A stretch of DNA of 64,000 nt, from positions 37,146-101,145 of the forward strand of contig JAJDXQ010000024.1 of assembly GCA_022823185.1 (NCBI GenBank). The letters run 5' to 3'. The notes under the pieces were generated by a model, which was not told where the DNA came from, ran no database searches, and worked only from the letters and a program-made list of their open reading frames with translations. This document shows, piece after piece, positions 8,883 through 17,233 of this stretch (positions are counted from its first letter, which is position 1; each line of letters begins with the position of its first letter). The translations under genes were made by a program, and so were the position numbers. This stretch comes from Caldilineaceae bacterium. GTDB lineage: Bacteria > Chloroflexota > Anaerolineae > Caldilineales > Caldilineaceae.

Positions 8883-9316
8883 GGAGCAACCCTACAGAAA
8901 CCGCCTTGCGCCCGCGACGCAACAGCTTCTCCTTGGAAATAAGCCTTGCGCGAATTCACTCGCATCTTCATCCCGCCATCCTTGACTCCGCAAGACTCGG
9001 TTCAGACCATGCTGCAACCGCCGCAAACTGACATGCGCAGCTTGCGCGCGCCCTATTATACCGTACATTCATGCCGACCCGGCATCCCCATTTCAGGCTC
9101 CTGGCGCCGGGTACAGATGGGGCCTCACACGTCTGCCATTCGAATTCCATACGTCCCCCATACGCCCCTTCTACTCCTTGGCCGCGTAAGCGCCTTTCTC
9201 TCCTGTCAAAGGCACCCAAACGGGTTTACAACATCAACATGATCTGCTAAACTATATTATTGTTTTGCTGTAGCGGTTTAGTGCTTGTCTGTCCATGAGG
9301 GGCTAGTTGACAAAAA
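8883..9316. other. Divergent intergenic region between HEPN/MNT and ABC exporter
   Basis: No convincing gene. It holds promoter-like boxes for both sides: a perfect TATAAT on the minus strand at 9055-9060 without a clear -35, pointing towards the HEPN gene, and a -35/-10 pair on the plus strand at 9225-9253 pointing towards the ABC transporter. Confidence 0.5.
9225..9253 (+). promoter_or_regulatory. Putative promoter of the first ABC exporter operon
   Basis: TTTACA (9225-9230) and TAAACT (9248-9253) with 17-base spacing, about 65 bases before the start codon at 9317. An AT-rich tract follows. Confidence 0.45.
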
Positions 9317-11197
9317 ATGAAGATGGAAACTCCCAAAAGACCCAAGGCCCGCGCCGATGTCTACCGACGGTTGATCGGTTACCTGCGCCCCTATTGGAAA
9401 CAGGTCGCCTTTGCCTATGTCTCGGTGTTGTTTGCGTCGCTGCTCAATCTGTACATACCGCAGATCTTGAAGGATGCCATCGACCTCGGCATCGAGGGAC
9501 AGCGCGCCGGCGCCCTCTTCACTGCGGCCGGGTGGATCCTCGGCATCGCCGTCGTGCGCGGTTTCGCCGCCTATGGTCAGCGCTATTACGGTGAATGGCT
9601 CACCCATCGCGTCGCCTATGACCTGCGCAATCGATTCTACAACGCGACACAGCGGCTCCCCTTTGCCTTCCACGACCGTTCGCAAACCGGCGACCTGATG
9701 AGCCGGGCAACCAGTGACATCACCGAAACGGAGCGTTTTGTCGGCATGGGGCTGATGGACCTGACGGCCTCGCTTCTGCTGCTTGGAGGCGTAATCGTCG
9801 CCATGGTGCTGGAGAGTCCATATCTCGCTCTGTACGCGCTGGTTCCACTTTCCCTGTTGCTGGCGCTGACGCTGCGCTTCGGCATGGTCATCAGGCCTCG
9901 CTTCAAACGCGTTCAGGAGCAGATGGGCCAGCTCTCCTCCACGATGCAGGAGAGCATGACCGGCATTCAGGTGGTCAAGGCCTTTGCCCGCGAAACGGAC
10001 GAACTGCGAAAGTTCAACGCAGCCAATGAGGACTGGTTCGCCAAGCGCTTCGGCATCATCAAAATCTGGGCCAACAACTGGCCTACGTTCACCTTCATCC
10101 TGTTGAGCAGCATCTTTCTGCTTCTTCTGGTTGGCGGCCCTCTGGCCATCGAAGGCACGGTCACAGTCGGCTCTCTCTTTGCAATGTTGGCCTATGTGAT
10201 GATGCTAAACGGCCCTGTCCAACGTCTCGGCTTCCTGGTCAACATGGCGGCAACGTCCGGAGCCAGCGCGACGCGTCTGTTTGAGATTATCGACACCCCG
10301 ATCGAGGTGGAGGAAAAGGAGAACCCTGTCGTCCTGCAAGACGTGCAGGGCGCCGTGACATTTGAGCAGGTAAGTTTCGGCTACGAAGGCGGGCCGCGGG
10401 CCCTGGATGGCATAGGCTTCCAGGTGGAAGCGGGCCAGACCGTCGCACTGATCGGGCCGACCGGCAGCGGCAAATCGACGATCACCAATCTCATCCCCCG
10501 CTTCTATGACCCGGCCAGCGGCGCCATCCGGATCGATGGCCATGACGTGCGCAGCCTGGCATTGGACAGTCTGCGCAAACATATCGGAATCGTCCTGCAG
10601 GACCCGTTTCTGTTCGGCGTAACGATCGCAGAAAACATCGCCTATGGCGCGCCGGCCGCTACGCCGGACGCAATTGTCGCCGCGGCCAAAGCGGCGCGGG
10701 CGCACGATTTCATTATGGAGTTCCCTGCCGGCTACGAAACGGTGGTTGGCGAGCGAGGCGTGACCCTGAGCGGCGGACAGAAGCAGCGGGTGGCAATCGC
10801 ACGCGCGCTGCTCTATGAACCTCGTATCCTGATCCTGGACGACTCCACCAGCAGTGTGGATACGGAAACAGAGCACCTGATCCAGCAGGCGCTCGACGTG
10901 CTGATGGAAGGGAGAACAACCTTTATCATCGCGCAGCGCCTCCTCACCCTCAAAAACGCCGATCAGATCTTCGTCCTGGATGGCGGCCGCATCGTGGAAA
11001 GAGGCCGCCACGATGAACTGCTGGCCGCCGGCGGGCTCTATCGCAGCATCTACGACCTGCAACTGCGCGATCAGGAGGAGTTCGCAGCGCTGGAAGCGCA
11101 GTTGCGTGAACAGATCGAGTCAGAAAGAGCGGACTCGGACGAATCTTCGGTGCAGTCCCCAGTGCTTGCCGGCGCCGCGGAAGAGAGGAGAAACTGA
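9317..11197 (+). CDS. ABC exporter half-transporter with degenerate ATP site (permease-ATPase fusion)
   Basis: A 626-residue type IV exporter half: six membrane helices in the first 320 residues, then a nucleotide-binding domain. Walker A is GPTGSGKST (about 380-388) and the signature LSGGQ is intact (about 484-488). The Walker B end reads LILDDSTSSVD, with Asp (about residue 509) replacing the catalytic Glu, and the switch His is Gln (IIAQRL, about 540). These substitutions mark the non-hydrolytic site of heterodimeric exporters such as TM287/288 and BmrCD. Its stop is one base from the start of the partner gene. Likely cargo is a lipid or hydrophobic compound, but this is not readable. ATG 9317 has a weak ribosome site. 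Confidence 0.92.
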   Translation: MKMETPKRPKARADVYRRLIGYLRPYWKQVAFAYVSVLFASLLNLYIPQILKDAIDLGIEGQRAGALFTAAGWILGIAVVRGFAAYGQRYYGEWLTHRVAYDLRNRFYNATQRLPFAFHDRSQTGDLMSRATSDITETERFVGMGLMDLTASLLLLGGVIVAMVLESPYLALYALVPLSLLLALTLRFGMVIRPRFKRVQEQMGQLSSTMQESMTGIQVVKAFARETDELRKFNAANEDWFAKRFGIIKIWANNWPTFTFILLSSIFLLLLVGGPLAIEGTVTVGSLFAMLAYVMMLNGPVQRLGFLVNMAATSGASATRLFEIIDTPIEVEEKENPVVLQDVQGAVTFEQVSFGYEGGPRALDGIGFQVEAGQTVALIGPTGSGKSTITNLIPRFYDPASGAIRIDGHDVRSLALDSLRKHIGIVLQDPFLFGVTIAENIAYGAPAATPDAIVAAAKAARAHDFIMEFPAGYETVVGERGVTLSGGQKQRVAIARALLYEPRILILDDSTSSVDTETEHLIQQALDVLMEGRTTFIIAQRLLTLKNADQIFVLDGGRIVERGRHDELLAAGGLYRSIYDLQLRDQEEFAALEAQLREQIESERADSDESSVQSPVLAGAAEERRN

Positions 11198-11198
11198 G

Positions 11199-13211
11199 AT
11201 GAGCAACTCAAATGGCAGCGGAGGCGTTGCTCACACATATCGAGGGAATGGACACGATTCCTCCCCGCCAAGGGTGATAGACATGGTAATCGAAAAACTG
11301 CCGCGCCAGAGGGATGCGTTCGGACGCGAACATGAGACTCCGTCCACACCGGACAGCAGCCTGTCGGCCGTTGAAAAGGAATGGCTCCGCCGGGAGCGCA
11401 AGATCCAGGACCTGTTGCCGGACGAAGAGGAGGCGCAGGAGAAGACCTACGACAGCCGTTTGGTTAAGCGGTTGATGGTCTATGTAGCCGTCTACAAGCG
11501 GGAGTTTGTGATTTCTCTCATACTGATCGTACTGACTTCTGTCATGAGCGTAGGAACGCCCTGGATCATCCAGCGGGCGATTGACGAAGGCATTCGCGCC
11601 GGCAATCTGGGCACACTGCGCTTCTGGACCTTCCTCTTTCTGGCCGCAATCGCGCTTGAATGGGTGGCAAGCCGGGCCCGCCTCACAGTGATGGCCTATG
11701 CCGGCACACGCATTGTAACCGATATCCGCAGTCAGCTCTTCCGCCATCTGCATACGCTGTCCATGGGCTTCTTCAATGACTACAGCGTAGGCCGCCTGAT
11801 GAGCCGGCTCATCAGTGATGTCAGTGTGCTTCAGGATTTCGTTACCTGGTCGATTACCGGACTGGCCCGATCGGCATTCATCCTGATCGGGATTATCGTG
11901 GCGATGTTGTTTCTGAACTGGCAGCTGGCGCTCGTGGCCTTTGCAGTCACGCCGGCAATGATCGCGCTCACCAACTATTTCCGCCGCTATGTTCGCCAGG
12001 CCTATCGCGCCGCGCGGCAACGCCTTTCGCTGATCAACGGCTTTCTCAATGAGTCGATCACCGGCATCCGCGTAACGAAGAGCTTCGCGCGCGAGCAAGC
12101 CAATTCACGCCATTTCGACGACCTCAACCGCTCTTACTTTGACGCCAATGTGCGCACCACACAGCTGGCTGCCTTCTTCTTCCCCGGAGTCGACTTTATC
12201 GGCTCGCTGGCGACTGCCCTCGTGGTTGGCGTCGGCGGATGGCTCATTCTGGGGGACCAGCTGACCGCAGGCGTGCTGGCCGCATTCGTGATCTGGGTGG
12301 AGCGCTTTTTCGATCCAATTCGTGAGCTGTCGCGTCGCTACTACACATTTCAGGCGGCCATGGCAGCCAGCGAACGACTCTTCGCTCTGCTCGACACCGA
12401 ACCCGATCTGCAGGACGCCCACGATGCCTTTCCTCTGCCGCCGATTGCCGGCCGGGTGGACCTGGAAAACGTTTCCTTCCACTACAAGGAGGACGAACCC
12501 GTTTTGCGGGGCGTGAACATCAGCGCCGAGCCGGGGGAGCGCATCGCGCTGGTCGGCGAGACCGGAGCCGGCAAGAGCACCGTGATTCGTCTCATCGCCC
12601 GCTTCTTCGACGTGAGCGGCGGCGCCGTCCTGATCGATGGCCACGACGTTCGCGATGTCACCCAGGCCAGTCTGCGGGCCCAATTGGGCATCGTCCTGCA
12701 GGACACGTTTCTATTCGATGGCACAATCCGCGAAAACATCCGTTACGGCCGGTTGGACGCGACCAACGACGAGGTCGAAGCTGCGACCGTCGCCGTCGGC
12801 GCCGATGAGTTCATCCGCAAACTGCCGGACGGCTACAATACCCAGGTGGGGGAAAACGGCGTCAACCTCAGTGTCGGACAGCGACAGATCGTCTCGTTCG
12901 CTCGCGCTCTGTTGGCAGACCCCCGTATTCTCATTCTGGATGAGGCCACCAGCTCCATCGACACGACCACGGAACGCCAGATCCAAGCCGGACTTGAAAA
13001 ACTGCTCAAGGGCCGTACCAGCTTTGTCATCGCCCACCGGCTTAATACGATTGTCAATTCTGACAGAATTGTTGTCCTGGACCAGGGGCGCGTCCTGGAG
13101 GAGGGCAGCCACGAGGAACTGTTGACGCGCAAGGGCCGCTACCACCAGCTCTACACGATGCAGTGGGCGGTGGAGAGCGACCCCCGAGCCAAAAACTACG
13201 TCTTAAACTGA
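11199..13211 (+). CDS. ABC exporter half-transporter, catalytically competent partner
   Basis: A 670-residue partner of the preceding gene. ATG 11199 lies one base after its stop and is preceded by GAGGAG; longer in-frame starts would overlap that gene. A hydrophilic N-terminal extension of about 95 residues (charged, with LLPDEEEAQEKTYD) precedes the six-helix membrane domain. The ATPase has Walker A GETGAGKST (about 453), consensus Walker B LILDEATSSID with catalytic Glu (about 582) and switch His (VIAHRL, about 613). The signature is LSVGQ rather than LSGGQ. Thus the degenerate site would combine the partner's Walker motifs with this altered signature, and the consensus site the reverse. 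This complementarity supports an obligate heterodimer. Confidence 0.92.
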   Translation: MSNSNGSGGVAHTYRGNGHDSSPPRVIDMVIEKLPRQRDAFGREHETPSTPDSSLSAVEKEWLRRERKIQDLLPDEEEAQEKTYDSRLVKRLMVYVAVYKREFVISLILIVLTSVMSVGTPWIIQRAIDEGIRAGNLGTLRFWTFLFLAAIALEWVASRARLTVMAYAGTRIVTDIRSQLFRHLHTLSMGFFNDYSVGRLMSRLISDVSVLQDFVTWSITGLARSAFILIGIIVAMLFLNWQLALVAFAVTPAMIALTNYFRRYVRQAYRAARQRLSLINGFLNESITGIRVTKSFAREQANSRHFDDLNRSYFDANVRTTQLAAFFFPGVDFIGSLATALVVGVGGWLILGDQLTAGVLAAFVIWVERFFDPIRELSRRYYTFQAAMAASERLFALLDTEPDLQDAHDAFPLPPIAGRVDLENVSFHYKEDEPVLRGVNISAEPGERIALVGETGAGKSTVIRLIARFFDVSGGAVLIDGHDVRDVTQASLRAQLGIVLQDTFLFDGTIRENIRYGRLDATNDEVEAATVAVGADEFIRKLPDGYNTQVGENGVNLSVGQRQIVSFARALLADPRILILDEATSSIDTTTERQIQAGLEKLLKGRTSFVIAHRLNTIVNSDRIVVLDQGRVLEEGSHEELLTRKGRYHQLYTMQWAVESDPRAKNYVLN

Positions 13212-13225
13212 TCGCGCCGGGCGAA

Positions 13226-13253
13226 GAGTGAGGACTGTTCCAACTCCTCACTC
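13226..13253. terminator. Hairpin between convergent ABC exporter and cyclophilin genes
   Basis: A 9-bp perfect inverted repeat (GAGTGAGGA/TCCTCACTC) with a 10-base loop sits between two converging genes. There is no long T-run on either side, so function as a bidirectional terminator is inferred from position. Confidence 0.45.
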
Positions 13254-13267
13254 CTCACGCCCCGTTC

Positions 13268-13747
13268 TTAACTTTCCTCGATCTCGACCCGCTCCATCAC
13301 ATCGCCCTGCTGAATCGAATCGACGACATCCTGGCCGCTGCGCACTCTGCCAAAGACGGAGTGCTTGTTGTCAAGCCAGTTGGTGGCCACATGAGTGATG
13401 AAAAACTGGCTGCCATTGGTGTTCGGCCCGGCGTTGGCCATGCTGAGTACGCCGGGGCCGTCATGCACCAGTTCCGGATGAAATTCGTCGTTGAATCTGT
13501 AGCCGGGGCCACCCCGGCCGCTTCCGGTTGGATCGCCGCTCTGAACCATGAAATCGGCGATCACGCGGTGAAAGCTGATGCCGTCGTAAAACCCGTCTCG
13601 GGCAAGCGCCACAAAGTTGTTCACCGTATTCGGAACTTTGTCAGCGTGAAGATCAATGACAATTTCACCCCGGTTTGTCTTGATCTTGGCCGTATAGGCC
13701 TTCTTCGGATCGAGTTGCATGGCCGGAGGCGATGAATACTGCGTCAC
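13268..13747 (-). CDS. Cyclophilin-type peptidyl-prolyl cis-trans isomerase
   Basis: A 159-residue single-domain cyclophilin without a signal peptide, so probably cytoplasmic. It shows the family core: [19 protein letters not shown] with the active-site Arg in [39 protein letters not shown] and the C-terminal HSVFGRV. It accelerates proline isomerisation during folding. The start is GTG 13747, with AGGA seven bases upstream (AAAGGAATCACTT). The gene converges with the ABC exporter; a hairpin lies between. It stands alone with nearly 800 bases of apparently non-coding DNA upstream. Confidence 0.93.
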   Translation of the reverse strand: MTQYSSPPAMQLDPKKAYTAKIKTNRGEIVIDLHADKVPNTVNNFVALARDGFYDGISFHRVIADFMVQSGDPTGSGRGGPGYRFNDEFHPELVHDGPGVLSMANAGPNTNGSQFFITHVATNWLDNKHSVFGRVRSGQDVVDSIQQGDVMERVEIEES

Positions 13748-14546
13748 AAGTGATTCCTTTCGGTGATGGAATGAGTAAGATGGCTCTTCCTTTCCATCTG
13801 GCGCAAAAGTCCCAGTGGAATGGGTCGAGCTTTCGTCGCTTTACCGGCGCAAAGGATGCGAGCCGGCATCTGTCTGCATTATAGTGCTCTTTCCGCGCTG
13901 GAACACAATCGGCGCGAACAGCGCGTGCGGTTGGGCCGCCCAACCTCTTCGCCGCAGACTGTCAGATTCGCTGCCTCGCGTCCACTGCCGGGTTCGCGCT
14001 GGCGCTACCCGGCCTGGCTGGCTGGTGTGCTATACTGCATGACGAAGACCGACGGTTCATTTTCTGGCGGTTTTGGCGCGCAGGCCAGCAGTCACGCGCC
14101 AGATGATTGTTAAGACCTGATTGAAGACGGCGCAACGCGGGCATCCAACAGCCAGATTCATAGCCGGCGCCGAACTGCTGGCGATGGATGACATCGGCCC
14201 TTGCGAACGCATCGAAGGAGCAGTTGCAAGAGCGGGCCCAACCGGCTTTGTCCACGGCGTGCTCGAATCAAGGCTGAATCGCCGCCTGGGCATGTTTGTG
14301 GAAGACGCGAATTCAGGCTGGCGCCTGGTTGGGGAAGTTGGTGTCTACATCCGCCGCGGCCCGGCTCGTTTTCGGGGCGCCGATCCAGCCTTCCGGTCAA
14401 GTGCAAAACTGCCGCACTGCCCGCGCGCGCCGCTCTGCGCAGCGGCGACACGCTGACCGGCTTCACGCTTCCCATGTCCGAGCTCTTCGCCTTTTGCGTT
14501 CTAGCTTGCCCGCCAATCGCTTCACGCCAACCGCCCCTCCTCACCA
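13748..14546. other. Long intergenic region with no supported gene
   Basis: About 800 bases between the cyclophilin and CoA-transferase starts. Open frames here have no recognisable domains, lack good ribosome sites and change frame on both strands. An extended -10 element lies at 14028-14036. A degraded gene or small RNA is possible but not demonstrable. Confidence 0.5.
14028..14036 (+). promoter_or_regulatory. Extended -10 element in a gene-free region
   Basis: TGCTATACT, an extended -10 box of the form recurring in this window, without a recognisable -35. It points towards the CoA-transferase gene 510 bases away, or to an unannotated RNA in between. Confidence 0.35.
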
Positions 14547-15752
14547 ATGCGCCACGCTCTGACCCATATCACCGTACTCGACCTTTCGCGCGTCCTGGCC
14601 GGGCCCTACGCCACGATGACGCTGGGAGACTATGGCGCCGAGGTAATAAAAATCGAACAGCCCGGCCGGGGCGACGACTCCCGCCACTGGGGCCCCCCTT
14701 TCACCGAGGGCGGGCAGAGCGCCTATTTCTTGTGCGCCAATCGCAACAAACGCAGCCTCACCCTGAACCTGAAATCCACGGCCGGTCAGACTATCTTCAG
14801 GCGGCTCGCTGCGCAGGCCGATGTCGTTGTCGAAAACTTCAAGGCGGGTGGGATGGAGAGGATGGGCCTGGGCTTTGAAAGCCTGCGCGCCGGCAACCCC
14901 AGCCTGATCTACTGCGCCATCACCGGGTATGGTCAGACCGGGCCCGACCGGAGCCTCCCCGGTTACGACACGGTCATCCAGGCCCAGGGCGGCATCATGA
15001 GTATCACCGGGCCAACAGGCGATGGAACCGATGGCGAGCCCTACAAAGTTGGCGTGGCCATCGTCGACATAACCGCCGGCCTCCAGGCAGCCGTGGCCAT
15101 CCTTGCGGCTCTGCAGCATCGTGACCAGACGGGGGAGGGCCAGTACATCGACATTGCGCTTTACGACACGCAGTTGAGCTGGCTGGCAAACGTCGCCAGC
15201 GGCTATCTCCTGTCCGGCGAACCGCCCCGCCGCTATGGAAATGCCCATGGCACTGTCGTACCCTATCAGACCTTTGCCACCGCCGACGGCCATCTCATGC
15301 TGGCGGTGGGCAACGACGGCCAGTTCGCATCACTGGCGGACGCAGTTGGCGAGCCATCCTGGGCAGACGACGACAGATTTGCCACGAATCCGGCGCGGGT
15401 GAAGTTTCGAGGTCAGCTCATTCCAGCCTTGGCCGACCATTTTCGCCAGGACACGACCGATGTGTGGATAAGGCGGCTGCGCGCGGCCGGCGTACCGTGC
15501 GGCCCGGTTAATGACATTCCGACCGCGTTGGCGTCGCCCCAGGCCGAGCGCCGCCAGATGCTGCAGACGATCACAGACGGCAACGGCGACAGGATCCCGC
15601 TGGTTGGCCCCGTACCCAAGCTGGACAGGACGCCGCCGCAGATCTTCCGGCCGCCTCCGCTGCTGGGCGAGCACACAGAGGAGCTGCTGCGCGAAAAGCT
15701 GGACGTGACCCCGGCCGAGATCGAGGCGTTACGGCGCAACGGCGTCGTCTGA
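14547..15752 (+). CDS. CaiB/BaiF-type (family III) CoA-transferase
   Basis: A 401-residue family III CoA-transferase, moving CoA between carboxylic acids through an enzyme-anchored aspartyl intermediate. The opening ITVLDLSRVLAGPYATMTLGD and VIKIEQPGRGDDSRHWGPP are typical, as are NRNKRSLTLNLKS and ENFKAG. The candidate nucleophile is Asp in YIDIALYDTQ (near residue 211). The C-terminal domain has GVPCGPVNDI, conserved in the family. No good ribosome site precedes ATG 14547, but the next start would cut into the first conserved strand. It is isolated, with a strong promoter for the next gene downstream, so the acyl substrate cannot be inferred. Confidence 0.92.
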   Translation: MRHALTHITVLDLSRVLAGPYATMTLGDYGAEVIKIEQPGRGDDSRHWGPPFTEGGQSAYFLCANRNKRSLTLNLKSTAGQTIFRRLAAQADVVVENFKAGGMERMGLGFESLRAGNPSLIYCAITGYGQTGPDRSLPGYDTVIQAQGGIMSITGPTGDGTDGEPYKVGVAIVDITAGLQAAVAILAALQHRDQTGEGQYIDIALYDTQLSWLANVASGYLLSGEPPRRYGNAHGTVVPYQTFATADGHLMLAVGNDGQFASLADAVGEPSWADDDRFATNPARVKFRGQLIPALADHFRQDTTDVWIRRLRAAGVPCGPVNDIPTALASPQAERRQMLQTITDGNGDRIPLVGPVPKLDRTPPQIFRPPPLLGEHTEELLREKLDVTPAEIEALRRNGVV

Positions 15753-15793
15753 GCCGCCATCGCGGGCGGGCCCCTCAGGAAAAAGGCGCTGCT

Positions 15794-15822
15794 TTGTCAT
15801 GCGGACGGGCCTGGGATATACT
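15794..15822 (+). promoter_or_regulatory. Strong sigma-70-like promoter of the DUF898 gene
   Basis: TTGTCA (15794-15799), 17-base spacer, TATACT (15817-15822). The start codon at 15891 lies about 60 bases beyond the expected transcription start. Confidence 0.7.
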
Positions 15823-15890
15823 GGCTTTATAGCCTTGTTCGATCCCCCATCGCTCGATACGAATCGCTACCTGCGCGGAAGGATTCTGCC

Positions 15891-17081
15891 ATGCCTACCA
15901 CCTTGGAGTTTCGCGGCCGCTGGCTGAATATATACGGAAATCTGATCCTGATCGCAATCCTCTCGGGCGTGACAGCGGGCATCTACTTGCCCTGGGGATA
16001 TGCCCGCTGGCAACGAATAATTACCGAAAACACCTATTTCGAGGACGAGCAGTTGGAGTTTGACGGATCCGGCGCCGGGGCCTTTGTACAGTTCATTGTG
16101 ATTGGATTCTTTACCCTGATTACTTTGGGACTGTATGTCATTCTTGGATTTTCCTCCACCAGGATGCTGCGCTGGCAATACGCTCACACCCTCACACCCA
16201 ATGGCCTGCGTATGGAGTATGAGGGCAGGTCGCTGGATATTTTCTGGGAATGGTTCCTGCTCATACTTTTGACGCCGCTGACGTTGGGGCTCTACTACTA
16301 CTGGGGCCGCAACCGGCTGCGCCGTCAGATTCTGACCCACGTTTCCCTGAGCGACCAGCCGATGCAATTGGGCAGTACCCCAGGGGAGTATTTTCTTGCC
16401 GTTTTGAGTAACTGGGTGATGACGGTTGTCGCAATTGTCCTCTACGCCGCGCTGGGTTTCTTCCTGCGCCGCGCCGTTCTGGATTCAGGTCCCCTCACGG
16501 AGCAACTGGGGAGCATTGGCGGAGGCCTTCCCATCATGGATCTGGTCAACGTTCTGCTGATCGTCGTTGCCCTCGGCGTCTACGCGTTGGTGGGTCTGGG
16601 TCTCTTGGGGCTGGCCACAGTCCGCTTTCGCAGTTGGGAAGTGAATCGAACTCTCCTGACGGCGCCGGTGCCTTCGCGGTCGCCAATGTCCGTGATGTCA
16701 ACGCCCACCGGCGCATTGACCGGCGCGCCCCCGCCCTTCTCCGAAACCGTCGACACCGCTCCCCAGGAGCGCGGAACCTCCTTCCCACAAGATGAACCGG
16801 CCCCCTTCCCCGGACCTGTAGGAGAGCCGCCTGCCCGCCCCTTGCCCGTCACACACCCCGAAGACGACGACGAATACTACGACTTCGCCGAATTCTCTTC
16901 AGCCGCCGGCCAGGAACCTGAAACGAACAGCGGCGACGAGCGGACCGACTGGAGCAGTGAGCAGTGGGCGCGCCCCCAGGCTTCCTCCCTCCTGCCTGAT
17001 GAGGAAGAGGACGATGAGGAGGCGGGTCAGCGCGATCAAAGTGGCGGCGATGAGACTTTGGGCTCAGCTCCGCCCCGGTAG
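15891..17081 (+). CDS. Tandem DUF898 (YjgN-like) integral membrane protein with acidic tail
   Basis: A 396-residue protein. Two DUF898-like repeats are visible: residues about 5-62 (FRGRWLNIYGNLILIAIL, then GIYLPWGYARWQR and NTYFEDEQLEFDG) and about 108-165 (YEGRSLDIFWEWFLLILL, then LGLYYYWGRNRLRRQ). Further hydrophobic helices run to about residue 250, giving roughly six membrane segments. The last 140 residues are Pro/Glu/Asp-rich, hydrophilic and probably disordered (EDDDEYYDF, PDEEEDDEEAG). ATG 15891 is preceded by GGAAGGA and a strong promoter. DUF898 proteins have no established biochemical role. The acidic tail is probably cytoplasmic by the positive-inside rule, but topology is uncertain. 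Confidence 0.78.
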   Translation: MPTTLEFRGRWLNIYGNLILIAILSGVTAGIYLPWGYARWQRIITENTYFEDEQLEFDGSGAGAFVQFIVIGFFTLITLGLYVILGFSSTRMLRWQYAHTLTPNGLRMEYEGRSLDIFWEWFLLILLTPLTLGLYYYWGRNRLRRQILTHVSLSDQPMQLGSTPGEYFLAVLSNWVMTVVAIVLYAALGFFLRRAVLDSGPLTEQLGSIGGGLPIMDLVNVLLIVVALGVYALVGLGLLGLATVRFRSWEVNRTLLTAPVPSRSPMSVMSTPTGALTGAPPPFSETVDTAPQERGTSFPQDEPAPFPGPVGEPPARPLPVTHPEDDDEYYDFAEFSSAAGQEPETNSGDERTDWSSEQWARPQASSLLPDEEEDDEEAGQRDQSGGDETLGSAPPR

Positions 17082-17170
17082 GGAGTCCCTCTGTCGCAGC
17101 GCAACGCAGTAGGCATCAAGGCCGCGTTTGGCGCGCCGAAGTTTCCCTGAATGAGATTGTCATATGGCTT

Positions 17171-17194
17171 GGCGCCCGCGTGATCGCGGGGGCC
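17171..17194. terminator. GC-rich hairpin between DUF898 and selD (convergent)
   Basis: CCCGCG-TGAT-CGCGGG with an outer GGC/GCC extension, in the gap between converging genes. It lacks a T-tract, so terminator function is inferred only from position. Confidence 0.3.
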
Positions 17195-17233
17195 GCTCGG
17201 GCGCGGCCGGCGTTGCTTCGCTTCCCGGATCCG

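Noticed and set aside
10980..11198. N-terminal extension of the second ABC subunit
   Set aside because: It would overlap the end of the first subunit in another frame. ATG 11199 has a good ribosome site.
14121..14456. A 111-codon open frame on the plus strand
   Set aside because: No domain, no ribosome site, composition like the other chance frames in this region.
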